The notes below the pieces were generated by a model that was not told the origin of the DNA, ran no database searches, and was given only the letters and a program-made list of their open reading frames with translations. Positions 1-8,506 of a stretch of 57,671 nucleotides of DNA are shown piece by piece. Each line of letters starts with the position of its first letter. Position 1 is the stretch's first letter. Source of the stretch: Verrucomicrobiota bacterium. Lineage in GTDB: Bacteria; Verrucomicrobiota; Verrucomicrobiia; Limisphaerales; UBA9464. The translations under genes and the position numbers were made by a program. Location of the stretch: the NCBI GenBank assembly GCA_017309115.1, contig JAFLEF010000049.1, positions 1-57,671 on the forward strand, in the 5' to 3' direction.

Positions 1-376
1 GGATCCATTTCCGTCGCGCCGGGGCGGGTTGATACTGTCCGCTCCGCAGTTCCTGGCTGAGCTTCTGGAGTTGTTCCTTCAGCTCCTCCTCAAACTGCCT
101 CACGGTTTCTCCGTCCACTCCAGGAGCGCCGCCATTGCGCCACACCGCCCAGAAGCCGCCTTCCAGGGTGCGGGGCGAAAAGACTTTGTCCCAGAGTCGG
201 AACCACTTGATTCCCGGCTCGTTCTCTTCGAGCCGTGCTAGCATTGGGTTCGTCCAAACCGCGTGTTCCACCCACCACCAACGGTGGCGGATGTCTTCGG
301 CTTGCGGAGACGGGGTTGCCCCCGTCACTGGCGCCGAGTTCGCCCTACGGCTTTCACGTGTCTGTTCGTTTCCCAT
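1..376 (-). CDS. Group II intron reverse transcriptase/maturase, N-terminal part (runs off window)
   Basis: This open frame starts at an ATG at 376 and is still open at base 1, so only the first 125 residues are visible. The translation contains WVEHAVWTNPML, then GIKWFRLWDKVFSPRTLEGG and NGGAPGVDGETV, ending in SGQYQPAPARRKWI. These match the N-terminal RT0/RT1 region of group II intron-encoded proteins, where the pattern ends in xGVDG and then a Y-x-P-x-P-x-R element. Such proteins splice their own intron RNA and reverse-transcribe it at the target. A purine-rich AAGGTGG lies just before the ATG. The catalytic YxDD box, maturase domain and any endonuclease domain lie outside the window, so activity cannot be judged. 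It sits about 520 bases inside the intron RNA described in the next entry. Confidence 0.88.
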   Translation of the reverse strand, partial: MGNEQTRESRRANSAPVTGATPSPQAEDIRHRWWWVEHAVWTNPMLARLEENEPGIKWFRLWDKVFSPRTLEGGFWAVWRNGGAPGVDGETVRQFEEELKEQLQKLSQELRSGQYQPAPARRKWI

Positions 377-895
377 TTCCACCTTCCTGCGTCCCTTGGC
401 TCCACGGTCATTACCCGCTTCCTCGCTACTACGGACGCTCTGACTCCCTCCCGGCCGGTTCTTCGGCCCCTTTGGACATGAACGCCGGATCTGTTCCGGG
501 CAGGGTCTCCCTGCTTATCGCGCAGACGCTTCTCCTCATTCCATCTCCAACCACCGCGTGACTCGGCACAGGCATTTGATCTCCGATTTACCGCTTTGTG
601 TCTGCCTGTGTCGCGCACCGCTTCAGCCAGTTTCCTTTCGGCACTCCTGTTTTCACAGGCCAGGGCCACAGTGCGGGCTTCGCCCTTGCTCCGGAGGCTC
701 GCCAATCAGCTTCGGCCGAATCGAGTTCACCGTTACTTACTTTCGTTTTCACTTTCTGGTTATGGACTGACGATTCACCTCCGGCAGCTCTCCACCCCCT
801 GTCTCCAGGACGCAGTAGCCTTCGGTCACAGGCGGGCAAATCAACCGCCTGACAGGGACTCTCACCCTGCCATGTCTGCGCCTTCACAGGCGCAC
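1..895 (-). mobile_element. Group II intron, 5' portion (RNA domains I-IV plus start of maturase)
   Basis: Reading the minus strand from 895, the sequence begins GTGCGCC, matching the GUGYG 5' splice-site consensus of group II introns. It continues with the domain I phrase GGTGAGAGTCCC, and then a GTAAGTAACGGTGAAC-like segment about 160-190 bases in. About 520 bases of non-coding RNA precede the maturase ATG, as expected when the gene is in domain IV. The 5' exon flank (896 onward on the plus strand) is a copy of a palindromic repeat, GGAGCGCTGGCGTCTCGCC, which continues without interruption at 1111. This places the insertion point between CGCTCC and CAGACC of that repeat. Domains V and VI and the 3' junction are beyond base 1. 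The class was not determined. Confidence 0.82.
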
Positions 896-1370
896 GGAGC
901 GCTGGCGTCTCGCCGGCGTGTTCTTCCCTTGTTCGTAGTACCGCCTTCAGGCGGCCCCTGGGGGTGAGTTGGCGCCAGGGGACGGGATGAATCCCGCACT
1001 ACGAGCCGTTCGCCGGTTTTCGCTCCTCTCAACTCTCCTGGTTTGTGGGTGAGAGGTGAATTTTGGGAAAGGAACACGGACGGCTTGGCGTAGCCGCGCC
1101 CGCCGGTCTGGGAGCGCTGGCGTCTCGCCGGCGTGTTTCTCCCTTGTTCGTAGTACCGCCTTCAGGCGGCCCCTGGGGGTAAGTTGGCGCCAGGGGACGG
1201 GATGAATCCCGCACTACGAGCCGTTCGCCGGTTTTCGCTCGTCTCAGCTCTCCTGGTTTGTGGGTGAGAGGTGAATTTTGGGGAAGGAACACGGACGGCT
1301 TGGCGGAGCGCCTGCCGGTCTGGGAGCGCTGGCGTGTTCTTCCCTTCTTCGTACACTGGCCGGCGAGACG
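896..1370. repeat. Tandem composite palindromic repeat, two full copies (period about 214) plus a truncated third
   Basis: Copies begin at 896, 1111 and 1323, each with GGAGCGCTGGCG. The first two are nearly identical over their length. Each contains a block bounded by CGTAGT and ACTACG (934-1003 and 1149-1218). That block holds three smaller hairpins: CCGCCTTCAGGCGG, a CCCCTGG/CCAGGGG pair, and GGGATGAATCCC. The third copy loses this block and runs into an inverted copy of the GCCGGCGAGACGCCGGC palindrome around 1350-1380. No coding frame in the stretch looks real. These look like REP/BIME-type intergenic elements; the group II intron has landed at the edge of the first copy. Confidence 0.75.
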
Positions 1371-1424
1371 CCGGCGCTCCCAGATCCCGCTTTGCCTTGG
1401 GCGAATTGAACGGGGGTGGTTCTG

Positions 1425-1498
1425 GCGCTGACCACCAACGGCCAGTCCACTCGGCTGCGCCCGCGGACTGGGGACGGCCCAACGGTCCATCCCTACCC
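1425..1498 (+). repeat. Dispersed hairpin element (family H), copy 1
   Basis: The element begins GCTGACCACCAACGGCC, forms a hairpin with CCAGTCC (1442-1448) and GGACTGG (1465-1471), and ends GGGGACGGCCCAACGG then TCCATCCCTACC. The flanking words recur at 8437-8505, 9535-9606 (inverted), 36284-36321 and 40452-40507, while the hairpin arms differ between copies. Confidence 0.7.
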
Positions 1499-1515
1499 AA
1501 CGCTTCCCCGCCTTT

Positions 1516-1550
1516 TTCTCTCAACTTTCAACTCTCAACTCTCAACTCAT
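1516..1550. repeat. Heptanucleotide tandem repeat (CTCAACT)
   Basis: The unit CTCAACT (one unit TTCAACT) repeats with a period of seven just downstream of the 1554-3872 gene. The same unit, or its CTCAGCT variant, recurs in at least ten intergenic regions of this window, for example near 9903, 12025, 35178, 36376, 40157, 40525, 53346 and 57511. Confidence 0.8.
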
Positions 1551-1553
1551 CCC

Positions 1554-3872
1554 CTACGGCACCAGCACCGGCCGTTCCTGAACCTGCTGCGCTTCCCACT
1601 CCAACCGCACTTCCGTCGGCACATTGGATTGCTGTAACCACGCCTGGGCCGACGCCGGATCCTCGGTGTACCACCAGGAGAATTGCTCCTGCTGGGCGTT
1701 GAGACGGCGCTCCGGATCCGCGATCGCGTCCACCCAGGCGGCCGCGGCCGACGGATCCAAATCCCGGAGATTGCGGGCCAGTCCCACTGACGCTTCATCC
1801 CGGGCCTTGCCCGCCGGTTGCTGGGTCAGCCACGCGGCCGCCGTGTAGGGATCCTGACCCGACCACTGATCCACCAGACGCACCTCGGCCTGTTCCTTCA
1901 GCTCACCCGCCGGAAACCGCGCCACCCAATCCGCCGCCGCCGACGGATCCATCGACGACCAATTGCCCACGATGTTGAGCAGGGCGCCATTCTGTTGGTC
2001 GGCCGGAAGTCCCAACGCCAGTTCCGCCGCGCGCGCCGGCTGGGTCCGGCTCAATTGCTCGGCCACAATCTGCAACGCCGAACTCTGTTGTTCGCCTTCC
2101 GGCAGCGTCTTGGCCCAGGTCACCGCGGCTTCCGGATCCAGTTCCGCCCAGCGCGAGGCCAAGCCCGAAAAATACTCCCGCTGTAGGGTCGCATCCGCCA
2201 GCGTGGCCCCGTAGGCCGCTGCGGCATCCGGGTCCTGATCCACCCACACGTCGCGCATCTGGGTGACGACCTGTCGCTTCAGGGGACCGTCTTCCAGGGT
2301 CTTGAGCCAATTGACCGCGCCTTCGAGATCATTCTGCGCCCAGCTCACGCCGAAGTTGGCGGCAAACTGATTCCGCGCCGGTCCGGCCGGGAAGGAATCC
2401 ACAAAGCTTAACCCCGCCTGGGGGTCCTCGGCCGCCAGTCGCCAGGCCAGCTGTTGCCCGAGCATTTGCTGACTGCGGCCGGGTTCCAACTGGCGCACAA
2501 ATTCGGTGGCCGCCGCCAGATCCTGATTCGACCACATGTTCACCACGCTCTGCAGGGCCTGATCCCGGAGCTGGCCGGGTCCGAGGGACCGCGCGTGTTT
2601 GGAGGCCGCCACCGGATCATCCGCGGCCCAAGTTTCCAGAACCCCACTCAGGGCGTCCCGTCGGGCCATGGAGTTGGGCAAGTGGGAGGCCCATTCCAAC
2701 GCCGCCTTGGGATCCGACTCGGCCAGGGCGGCAGCGACATTGCGGAACATCCAGGTCTCCCGGGAACCGGCGCCGCTTTGGATCAGCAAGTCGGCCGCTC
2801 CCTGGGGATCCGACTCCACGATGCTGGCGGCAATCTGGCTGGTGACCTGATCCCGCACCGCTCCCTTGGGCAACGACGACGCCCAGGCCCGAGCCCCGGC
2901 CGGATCACGAGCGGCCCAGTTGCGACCGACGGTTCCCAACAGGAGCATTCGGGTAGTCACGCCATCCACTTCAGCCGCGATTTCGGCCGCCCGCGCCGGA
3001 TCGTCCTGACTCAACCGATCCAGAAACGAATTCCACAATTCCCGTCCCACACCGCTGGCCGGACGTTGTTTCAGTGCCACCAAGGCCGCTTCCGGATCGG
3101 CCTGCGCCCACCGCGCCAACAGAACTCCCAGCACCGACCTCTGATCGGCGCCCGTCAGCTCCCGGAGCCCGGCCTGGGCCGCGGCCCCGGCATCCACGGA
3201 ACTCCACAATTCGAAGAAGGGCTGCAGGAAGTCCCGCCGTTCCCCACCCACCAACTGAGATTTCACCAGTTGGAGGCCTACCGCCGGGGCATACAACCCC
3301 AGGGCCTCGGCCACGAGCCGGGTTCCTTTTCGACGTTCGGCACCCGCGGGCACCTGCGCATACCATTTCACGACGGCGTTGGCATCGTGTCGAGCCCAGC
3401 CCTGGAGGACGCAGCGCACGCATTGCTCCCGTTCCCAGCGGGGCAGGACCGATTGCGCGTAGGCCATGGCGGCCTGCGGGGCGCGGGGAGCCCACAGCTC
3501 CAACACTCGGTTACGAAAGATGGCGAACAGTTCGTCCGGCAGGGCTTCGCGAGCCTGGAGCAGACTCGCCGCGGCATCATTCGGAGCAATCCGCGCGGCC
3601 AGCAGACGCAACCGATCCCGGCGCACTTCCGGGTCCGGCTCGGCCTTCACCTCGGCCAACGCCGCCGCCAACTGGTCCGGTCGCAACAGCACGTCGGTGG
3701 TGGGCGGTCGATTGGTCCGGGTGGCGCGGGGTTCGCGGACCGGATCTGACGGGATCCCTGGCCCGGACGGCACCGCGGTGGTCTCGCTCCGGGGACGGAA
3801 CATCGCCAGGCCCAAGCCCAAACCCACGCCCACCAGCAGCGCGACCAGAACAGGGACAATGCGCACGCTCAC
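1554..3872 (-). CDS. Membrane-anchored protein with about 20 DPxAA/W repeats
   Basis: I do not recognise a named family. An N-terminal hydrophobic segment (VPVLVALLVGVGLGLGL) should anchor or export the protein. It is followed by a proline/threonine-rich linker and then about 20 tandem units of 33-36 residues. The units have the pattern W-A-x-x-D-P-x-A-A-x-x-W-x-x-x-L-P-x-G-x-x-R, for example WAQADPEAAL, WAADDPVAAS, WSSMDPSAAA and WSGQDPYTAA. This spacing suggests an alpha-solenoid, like TPR or HEAT, and so a scaffold role in the periplasm; that is inference. The frame extends upstream to an ATG at 3983, but that extension lies over intergenic repeat-like DNA. I prefer the GTG at 3872, preceded by AAGG. 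It is divergent from the dehydrogenase-cytochrome gene at 4236. Confidence 0.8.
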   Translation of the reverse strand: MSVRIVPVLVALLVGVGLGLGLAMFRPRSETTAVPSGPGIPSDPVREPRATRTNRPPTTDVLLRPDQLAAALAEVKAEPDPEVRRDRLRLLAARIAPNDAAASLLQAREALPDELFAIFRNRVLELWAPRAPQAAMAYAQSVLPRWEREQCVRCVLQGWARHDANAVVKWYAQVPAGAERRKGTRLVAEALGLYAPAVGLQLVKSQLVGGERRDFLQPFFELWSSVDAGAAAQAGLRELTGADQRSVLGVLLARWAQADPEAALVALKQRPASGVGRELWNSFLDRLSQDDPARAAEIAAEVDGVTTRMLLLGTVGRNWAARDPAGARAWASSLPKGAVRDQVTSQIAASIVESDPQGAADLLIQSGAGSRETWMFRNVAAALAESDPKAALEWASHLPNSMARRDALSGVLETWAADDPVAASKHARSLGPGQLRDQALQSVVNMWSNQDLAAATEFVRQLEPGRSQQMLGQQLAWRLAAEDPQAGLSFVDSFPAGPARNQFAANFGVSWAQNDLEGAVNWLKTLEDGPLKRQVVTQMRDVWVDQDPDAAAAYGATLADATLQREYFSGLASRWAELDPEAAVTWAKTLPEGEQQSSALQIVAEQLSRTQPARAAELALGLPADQQNGALLNIVGNWSSMDPSAAADWVARFPAGELKEQAEVRLVDQWSGQDPYTAAAWLTQQPAGKARDEASVGLARNLRDLDPSAAAAWVDAIADPERRLNAQQEQFSWWYTEDPASAQAWLQQSNVPTEVRLEWEAQQVQERPVLVP

Positions 3873-4007
3873 AACGGCCTTAAGCAGTGCACGAAACCGG
3901 CGAATGAGCAACGGGCAGAGCGGACCATCTGCGCTCCAACCCACCCCACCCAAAACTGCGTTAACCTGCGGATACCCCTCCAACTTCCGCCCTGCCCAGA
4001 AGAGGTC

Positions 4008-4142
4008 ATCCGCAGATTAACCCCGATTCCCACAGATTCTTTAAGGAAGCGTGCACCCAACACCCGCCCCTCCAACTTCCCCACCACACCCCAATCCCCG
4101 ACCCAACCAAAAATCTGCGCCAATCAGCGTTAATCTGCGGAT
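4008..4142. repeat. Intergenic inverted repeat (ATCCGCAGATTAA ends)
   Basis: A 13-base sequence ATCCGCAGATTAA at 4008-4020 is repeated exactly as its reverse complement at 4130-4142. Related words (GCGTTAACCTGCGGAT near 3958, CAGATTC near 4034 and 4193) surround it. It lies in the intergenic region between two divergent genes. No gene is seen here. Confidence 0.55.
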
Positions 4143-4235
4143 CAATCTCCCCTTTCCTCCCAACAGAGGTCTGCGGATCAACTCCGATGGCCCCAGATTC
4201 TTCCCCTTTGGCCCCACCTTCGCTAGACTTTGACC

Positions 4236-7196
4236 ATGTTCCGCCTGTTTCTCGTTCTGCTCTGGGCGCTGCCAGCGGCCGCCCAATTGGCTACTCCGGA
4301 ATGGATCTGGGGCGACCGCGCCACCGACCAGGAGACCCGATACTTTCGCAAGACCTTCAACGCCCCCACCAACGTCGTCCGACTGGGGATCGTCCTCGCC
4401 GCCGACAACCAGGCGGAGCTGAAGATCGATCAGCGGCACGAAATCAAAAACAACCTCTGGGACCAACCCACCCGCACTGCCCTGCCCGGCCGCTTCGAAC
4501 CCGGGCCGCACACCCTGGAAATCAAGGCCCGCAACGCCGCCGGCCCGGCTGGCTTGCTCCTGCGTCTGGAGGTGAACAAGGCTGACGGTACCCGAGACGT
4601 GGTGGTCACTGACGCCACCTGGGAAACTTCCAGCGATGGCCAAACCTGGGTTCCCGCCAAGTCCCTGGGACCCGTAGGCATTCCGCCCTGGGGCAAGATC
4701 GCCTTGGGCCCCTCTGCCATTCCCGCGGAATCCCTGACCACGCTGCCCGATTTCAAAGTCGAGTTGGTGTACTCGGCCGAACTGGGCGACGGATCCTGGG
4801 TCGCCCTCACCAGCGATCCCCAGGGCCGGCTCATCGTTAGTCCCCAGGGCGCCGAACCGCTCCGCCGGATCACCCTCGATGCCACCGGACGAATCGCCCG
4901 CATGGAGACGATTGATTTGCCCATCCGTGGCGCGATGGGATTGGCCCACGCGTTTGGCGCCCTCTACGTCAATGGCCAGGGACCTCAGGGATACCACCTC
5001 TACCGGGTCACCGACTCCAATAACGACGACCGCTACGACAAGGTCGAACTCATCCGCCGGTGGCGAATGCAGGGCAAGGACGGCGGCCTCGGAGAACACG
5101 GCGTCCACGCCATCGTTCCCGGACCCGACCAACACCTCTACATCGTCAACGGCAACTACGTCGAAGTACCCACCGATCTCGCCCCCTCTTCGCCGTTCCG
5201 CAATTACGCGGTGGACCGAGTGCTCCCCGTGTTGTCCGACGGCAACCGAACTCCCGTCGCCCTGAAACCTCCGGAGGGATACATCCTGCGGGTGACTCCC
5301 GACGGTCAGAATGCCGAGCTGTTCCTCGGCGGATTGCGCAATACCTATGACCTCGCCTTCAACCGCGACGGCGAATTGTTCGGCTTCGACAGCGATGCCG
5401 AGGCGGACTGGGGCCTGCCGTGGTATCGGCCCAATCGGCTTTTCCACGCGGTCAACGCTGGCGAACTGGGCTTTCGCGAAGGTTCCGGAAAATGGCCGGA
5501 ATATTATCCCGATTCCCTGCCGGCCACTGTGAACGTCGGCCTGGGCTCGCCCACCGGCCTGGTGAACGGCAGCCGGGCGCGGTTCCCGGCGAAGTATCAG
5601 CGGGCGCTGTACGGACTCGACTGGAGCCTCGGCCGCATCCTGGTGTTTCATCTGGATCCCCGGGGCGCCAGTTACACCGGTACCATGGAAACCCTGCTCC
5701 GGGGCCGCACGCTGAATGTCACCGACGCCGAGTTCGGACCCGACGGCGCCTTGTACTTCATTACCGGCGGGCGTGGGATTCAGTCCGGCTTGTACCGTGT
5801 CTCCTACACCGGCAAGGAGTCCACCGAACCCCAGACCGTCGAGATTGCGTTGTTCACTCCCGAAATGGCCGCCCGCGCCGAACGCAAACGGCTCGAACAA
5901 TTCCACAATCCCACCAACCCCGGAAAGATCGCCGACCTTTGGCCGGCGCTCAGTTCACCGGATCGACACCTTCGTTTTGCCGCCCGGGTCGCCCTGGAGG
6001 TATTGCCGGCGGCGGAGTGGAAGGAGCGAGCGTTGAACGAAACCAATGTCACCGCCGGACTCACCGCGCTGTTGGGCCTGGCCCGGGTGGGTTCCAAGGA
6101 CGATCAACCCGCGGTGCTTCAAGCCCTCGCCCGCTGGCCGCTTACTTCCCTTTCGGACGAGGAGTTTCTGAACAAGCTGCGGGTGATCGAGGTGAGCTTT
6201 GCGCGGCACGGAATTCCCGACGCCCTGCGCGCCCGCGCCCTCGAAAAGCTGAGCGCCCAGTTCCCGTCCCCGTCCGTGGACAAAAACCGCGAACTCGTCC
6301 AACTGCTAGTGGCTCTGGATTCTCCCAACGTCGTCCCGCAGGCCCTGGCCTTGCGCGACGCCGCACCCACGCAGGAGGAACAGATGACCTATCAGGTGGC
6401 GCTGCGGCTCGCCCGCTCCGGATGGACTCCCGAACTGCGCCAACAGTACTTCGCTTGGTTCGGCCGTCCGGGTGAGGACCCCGGCGCCCGGCGCAGTCAG
6501 GTTCTGAGCGAATCCATGATCAAGTGGTTCGCCGAGGTCGGACTCAAGCCCGTCAACGGCGCCAGTTTTGACAACTTCCTGCGCATCGCCCGACAGGAAG
6601 CCTTCCAAGCCGTTCCCGATGCCGATAAGGCCCCGTTGGCCGCACTCATCGCCCGGCAACGTCCGCCTGTTCGGAACGCCCGGTTCCGGGAAAAGGTGAA
6701 GGAATGGAGTGTTGCCGAACTCACCCCCGCTCTCGGTCAACTTGCCCGCGGACGCAACTTCGAGCAGGGCGAAACAGTGTTTCGCGAAAGCCAATGTATC
6801 GCCTGCCACCGGTTCGGCGGCGAAGGCGGCTCCAGTGGACCCGATCTGACCGGCGTGGGCACTCGTTACTCGGCGGCGGACCTGCTCAAGTCCCTGATCG
6901 AACCCAGCGCGGTCATTTCCGATCAGTTCCAAGCGCACGTCCTGACCCTGAAGAATGGAGACACCGTGGTCGGACGCATCACCGGCGAGACGCCCGACAC
7001 GCTTGAAGTCGTCGTCAATCCGCTCACGACCAAGTCGGTCCGACTCTTGAAGGTCGATGTGCAGGATCGGACACCATCCCCGGTCTCCCCCATGCCGGAG
7101 GATCTGCTCAACACCTTCAGCCAAGCAGAGATTCTGGATCTGCTGGCCTACCTGCAATCCAACGGCGATCCCCAGGCAGCCGCCTTTCGGCCTTAA
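4236..7196 (+). CDS. PVC-type membrane-bound dehydrogenase with C-terminal c-type heme domain
   Basis: The protein has 986 residues. A signal peptide (MFRLFLVLLWALPAAAQ) leads into a beta-sandwich-like region beginning TPEWIWG. A glucose/sorbosone-dehydrogenase-like beta-propeller follows, with motifs such as GLAHAFGALYVNG, GEHGVHAIVPGPDQHLYIVNGN and FGPDGALYFITGGRG. A helical repeat region comes next, and then a C-terminal heme domain with C854-I-A-C857-H858, GPDLTGVGTRY, LIEPSAVISDQF and GDTVVGRITGE. This order matches the dehydrogenase/heme fusion proteins abundant in Planctomycetes and Verrucomicrobia (TIGR02604 and TIGR02603 type). They are thought to oxidise sugars or related compounds in the periplasm and pass electrons to the bound heme; the substrate is unknown. 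The frame also has a TTG two codons earlier (4230); the ATG at 4236 places the signal peptide best. Confidence 0.88.
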   Translation: MFRLFLVLLWALPAAAQLATPEWIWGDRATDQETRYFRKTFNAPTNVVRLGIVLAADNQAELKIDQRHEIKNNLWDQPTRTALPGRFEPGPHTLEIKARNAAGPAGLLLRLEVNKADGTRDVVVTDATWETSSDGQTWVPAKSLGPVGIPPWGKIALGPSAIPAESLTTLPDFKVELVYSAELGDGSWVALTSDPQGRLIVSPQGAEPLRRITLDATGRIARMETIDLPIRGAMGLAHAFGALYVNGQGPQGYHLYRVTDSNNDDRYDKVELIRRWRMQGKDGGLGEHGVHAIVPGPDQHLYIVNGNYVEVPTDLAPSSPFRNYAVDRVLPVLSDGNRTPVALKPPEGYILRVTPDGQNAELFLGGLRNTYDLAFNRDGELFGFDSDAEADWGLPWYRPNRLFHAVNAGELGFREGSGKWPEYYPDSLPATVNVGLGSPTGLVNGSRARFPAKYQRALYGLDWSLGRILVFHLDPRGASYTGTMETLLRGRTLNVTDAEFGPDGALYFITGGRGIQSGLYRVSYTGKESTEPQTVEIALFTPEMAARAERKRLEQFHNPTNPGKIADLWPALSSPDRHLRFAARVALEVLPAAEWKERALNETNVTAGLTALLGLARVGSKDDQPAVLQALARWPLTSLSDEEFLNKLRVIEVSFARHGIPDALRARALEKLSAQFPSPSVDKNRELVQLLVALDSPNVVPQALALRDAAPTQEEQMTYQVALRLARSGWTPELRQQYFAWFGRPGEDPGARRSQVLSESMIKWFAEVGLKPVNGASFDNFLRIARQEAFQAVPDADKAPLAALIARQRPPVRNARFREKVKEWSVAELTPALGQLARGRNFEQGETVFRESQCIACHRFGGEGGSSGPDLTGVGTRYSAADLLKSLIEPSAVISDQFQAHVLTLKNGDTVVGRITGETPDTLEVVVNPLTTKSVRLLKVDVQDRTPSPVSPMPEDLLNTFSQAEILDLLAYLQSNGDPQAAAFRP

Positions 7197-7218
7197 TTGG
7201 AATCCTATTGCTCGCGGT

Positions 7219-8298
7219 TCAACCCGCCTTCGGAAACACGCCCGCAACGGCTCGGCCGACCGCTTCCACCGGGACGGCTTCCATCAGGGCCCGGATTTCT
7301 CCCGGCGTGCCGGCGATGGACCGTCCGTCGTAGCGATAGAACTCCAGGGCCCGACCCGCCACCGCCGGATTCGGAATCAGAGTCCAGTCCTCGCGCAGCG
7401 GCAGAATGCAGGCGTTCACCGTGGGCGTCTCGATGACGAACTGATGCGGCACTCCCATCGCAGCGGCGAGGTGCATGAACACGGTATCCACGCTGAGGAA
7501 CGCCTGAGCCTGTCCCAATAAAGCCGCCGCATGCCGCAATGATGGTGCCTCGGCAAAGTGCACCCGGACATCCTTCAGCGTACGGAACAATTCCCCGTGG
7601 TCCGCCGCCTCATCCGGCCCACCAAAAAACACTACCGGCAGGCCCGGCCGTTGGACGTTCAACCAGCGCACCAGCGACCGATATCGCTCCAGCGGCCAGC
7701 GGCGCAGGGAAAGGTTTTTCGTCCCGCCCGAGCCCACGTGAATTCCCAGCCACGGCTCGGATCCCAGCCCGGTTCGGGCCAGCCAGTTTTGCGCCCAAGT
7801 GGATTCCACGGCGGTCAGGTAAAGTTCATACGCCGGCCTGGGCAACTGACGCGGAATGCCGAGGCCGTCCAGGAAGCGTCGGTTGTTCTCACTGGCGTGA
7901 ACCGAATAGTCCTGAGCGATGGAATCCGTCACCAACCGATCGTCAAACGGCTGATGATTCTCGTACTGATGACTCCATCGACGTTGGGCTCCGATGGCGG
8001 CCGCGATCCAGCGATACTCTCGCCGACCCTGGGGATGCACGTTGAACGAGACGTCATAGCGCCGCCGTCGCAGACGATAGAGAAACGCGAGCGAGGAAAA
8101 CTTGGACGCCTTGATGAACGAGTGCTGATACAGCGTGGTAAGATGAGGATTGTGTTCCAGCAGACTGCGGGCGCCAGGCCACATCACGAGGGCATCGATC
8201 TCCGCCTCCGGATAAGCCAGGCGCAGCTCGTGCAGAAACGGCGTCGCCATCAGCGTGTCGCCAATCCCTGCCAAAGAAATGACCAGCAGTCGTTTCAC
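7219..8298 (-). CDS. Glycosyltransferase family 9 (heptosyltransferase-like)
   Basis: This protein of about 359 residues transfers a sugar, probably heptose or a similar unit, from a nucleotide donor onto lipopolysaccharide core or another glycan at the inner membrane. The N-terminus KRLLVISLAGIGDTLMATPF is the GT9 signature. GIHVGSGGTKNLSLRRWP with a later SVDTVFMHLAAAMGVP gives the C-terminal donor-binding half. The frame is open upstream to 8583, but that extension overlaps the next gene and a repeat. The GTG at 8298 puts the start immediately before the conserved first beta-strand and gives the usual family length. The acceptor is not predictable. It is convergent with the upstream dehydrogenase gene, 22 bases apart, with no clear terminator between them. 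Confidence 0.88.
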   Translation of the reverse strand: MKRLLVISLAGIGDTLMATPFLHELRLAYPEAEIDALVMWPGARSLLEHNPHLTTLYQHSFIKASKFSSLAFLYRLRRRRYDVSFNVHPQGRREYRWIAAAIGAQRRWSHQYENHQPFDDRLVTDSIAQDYSVHASENNRRFLDGLGIPRQLPRPAYELYLTAVESTWAQNWLARTGLGSEPWLGIHVGSGGTKNLSLRRWPLERYRSLVRWLNVQRPGLPVVFFGGPDEAADHGELFRTLKDVRVHFAEAPSLRHAAALLGQAQAFLSVDTVFMHLAAAMGVPHQFVIETPTVNACILPLREDWTLIPNPAVAGRALEFYRYDGRSIAGTPGEIRALMEAVPVEAVGRAVAGVFPKAG

Positions 8299-8436
8299 CG
8301 CCGCCAGTTTACCGACAGTTCGTGTCAGGGACAGCCCTGCCTTCGCCCTTCCCGCTCCGAACACGATCAGGACAAAGACCGGAGACACAGAGGGCCAGGA
8401 AACCGTCCTCGCCCAAGGTTCCACGGCACGACTTCT

Positions 8437-8505
8437 GACGCTGACCAGCAAAGGCCGCGTTCCGGCGCTGCGCCTGGAACCGCGGGGACGGCCTGGCGGA
8501 CCATT
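8437..8505 (+). repeat. Dispersed hairpin element (family H), left copy flanking the Rpn gene
   Basis: The element reads GACGCTGACCAGCAAAGGCC, then a hairpin with arms near 8455-8463 and 8476-8485, then GGGACGGCCTGGCGGACCATT. It ends one base before the Rpn stop codon. It is an inverted partner of 9535-9606: GACCAGCAAAGGCCGCG is identical in both, and overall about 80% of the 69 positions match. Confidence 0.75.
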
Positions 8506-8506
8506 C

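Noticed and set aside
4041-5906. 621-codon minus-strand open frame opposite the dehydrogenase gene
   Set aside because: It is a shadow of the real plus-strand gene; high G+C at third positions leaves the opposite strand open. No conserved motif is present.
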